Source of the DNA: Pseudomonas sp. RSB 5.4
GTDB taxonomy: Bacteria > Pseudomonadota > Gammaproteobacteria > Pseudomonadales > Pseudomonadaceae
Reading direction: 5' to 3'
Length of the DNA stretch: 64,000 nt
Assembly: GCF_037126175.1 (NCBI RefSeq)
Contig: NZ_CP146986.1
Span: forward strand, 5,766,501-5,830,500
This document shows, piece by piece, positions 63,679 through 64,000 of this stretch. Numbering within the stretch: the stretch's first letter is position 1; the number at the start of each line of letters is the position of its first letter. Position numbers and translations under genes: made by a program. The notes beneath the pieces were generated by a model. That model did not search any database and was not told the origin of the DNA. It worked only from the letters and a program-made list of their open reading frames with translations.

Positions 63679-64000
63679 TCAGTGTTTTTGCTTGCCGGCA
63701 GCGGCGGATAAATCCTGCAGATGCCGGCGAGAAAGCGCCAGAAACCGCGGTGTCGGCCCGACGTCTTCATACAGCGGATCACCTTCCTCATCGGTGGCGA
63801 CCACGGTCGAACCTTTCACATACGGCAGGCTCGCCTCGAATTCTTCGAGCGCGGCGCCGATCAGTTCGCCGAGCAGTTCTTCCGGGTGGCGTTTGGGGTA
63901 CATCTCGGCAATCGCCGCCAGCCGCGCGGCGGCCTCGACGTCCAGATGAATCGTGTAGCCGGTGTCGGTCAGGCGACCCTTGGCGTTTTCTTCCCAATGC
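63679..64000 (-). CDS. pilin assembly-type protein, 5' end outside the window
   Basis: The last 106 codons are visible; the frame stays open to the window edge (first visible residues HWEENAKGRLTDTGYTIHLD). It matches short Pseudomonas proteins annotated as pilin assembly protein (about 115-120 aa) from memory (AARLAAIAEMYPKRHPEELL, LPYVKGSTVVATDEEGDPLY). Soluble, no signal seen in this part. The real function is not established. Confidence 0.65.
   Translation of the reverse strand, partial: HWEENAKGRLTDTGYTIHLDVEAAARLAAIAEMYPKRHPEELLGELIGAALEEFEASLPYVKGSTVVATDEEGDPLYEDVGPTPRFLALSRRHLQDLSAAAGKQKH

Overview
The window is chromosomal DNA of a fluorescent Pseudomonas, most likely the P. fluorescens group. 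Three things point there: the high-GC codon usage, the many genus-typical REP palindromes between genes, and the gene neighbourhoods. From memory, these neighbourhoods are largely collinear with the PA3690-PA3760 part of P. aeruginosa PAO1: ffh, rpsP-rimM-trmD-rplS, xerD-dsbC-hom-thrC-recJ, and wspA-F/wspR-prfB-lysS. The sequence is almost fully coding. No tRNA, rRNA or CRISPR array was seen.

Layout: 82-4674 holds an L,D-transpeptidase, two divergent Nudix hydrolases, a gamma-carbonic-anhydrase-like protein with DUF1289, a VUT membrane protein and purT. 4793-8514 (minus) holds an MHS-type MFS transporter, a CNNM/CorC-like protein and a CcsA/YpjD-like protein. 8710-12293 is ffh and the ribosomal operon rpsP-rimM-trmD-rplS. 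12439-19778 carries a thioesterase, a cation/proton antiporter, xerD, dsbC, hom and thrC. 19898-22229 contains a BvgS-like sensor that lacks a kinase, a degenerate receiver and a DUF3509 protein, followed by a possible small RNA. 22404-30744 holds a periplasmic binding protein, a class III CoA transferase, yaeQ, recJ, an old yellow enzyme, a GNAT and opgD.

31138-33597 is the one clearly accessory stretch. It carries a small basic protein, a decayed gene fragment, and a two-gene AAA ATPase + RloB operon with lower-GC, unlike-neighbour codon use. This is a probable phage-defence module and the best candidate for a little-described system. 33607-43685 is a polyamine/aminobutyraldehyde uptake and catabolism region: an APC permease, an aldehyde dehydrogenase, a complete YdcSTUV-like ABC importer, a second paralogous aldehyde dehydrogenase and a LysR regulator. 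43878-44600 is a DUF533/TerB protein.

44967-53421 is a complete wsp chemosensory operon, wspABCDEF plus wspR. It senses surface contact and sets cyclic di-GMP through the WspR diguanylate cyclase. 53648-60572 holds prfB (with its programmed +1 frameshift), lysS, a TetR regulator and several envelope proteins. 60700-62007 is an intact ISL3-family insertion sequence that landed in the T-tract of the terminator of the next gene, an OmpA-like lipoprotein. That lipoprotein and an upstream DUF4398 lipoprotein appear to be driven by an AlgU (sigma-22/E-type) promoter. The window ends inside a pilin-assembly-type gene.

Most gaps between convergent or unlinked genes are filled by REP doublets. These are inverted pairs of a roughly 25-nt unit with a spacer of about 25-60 nt.
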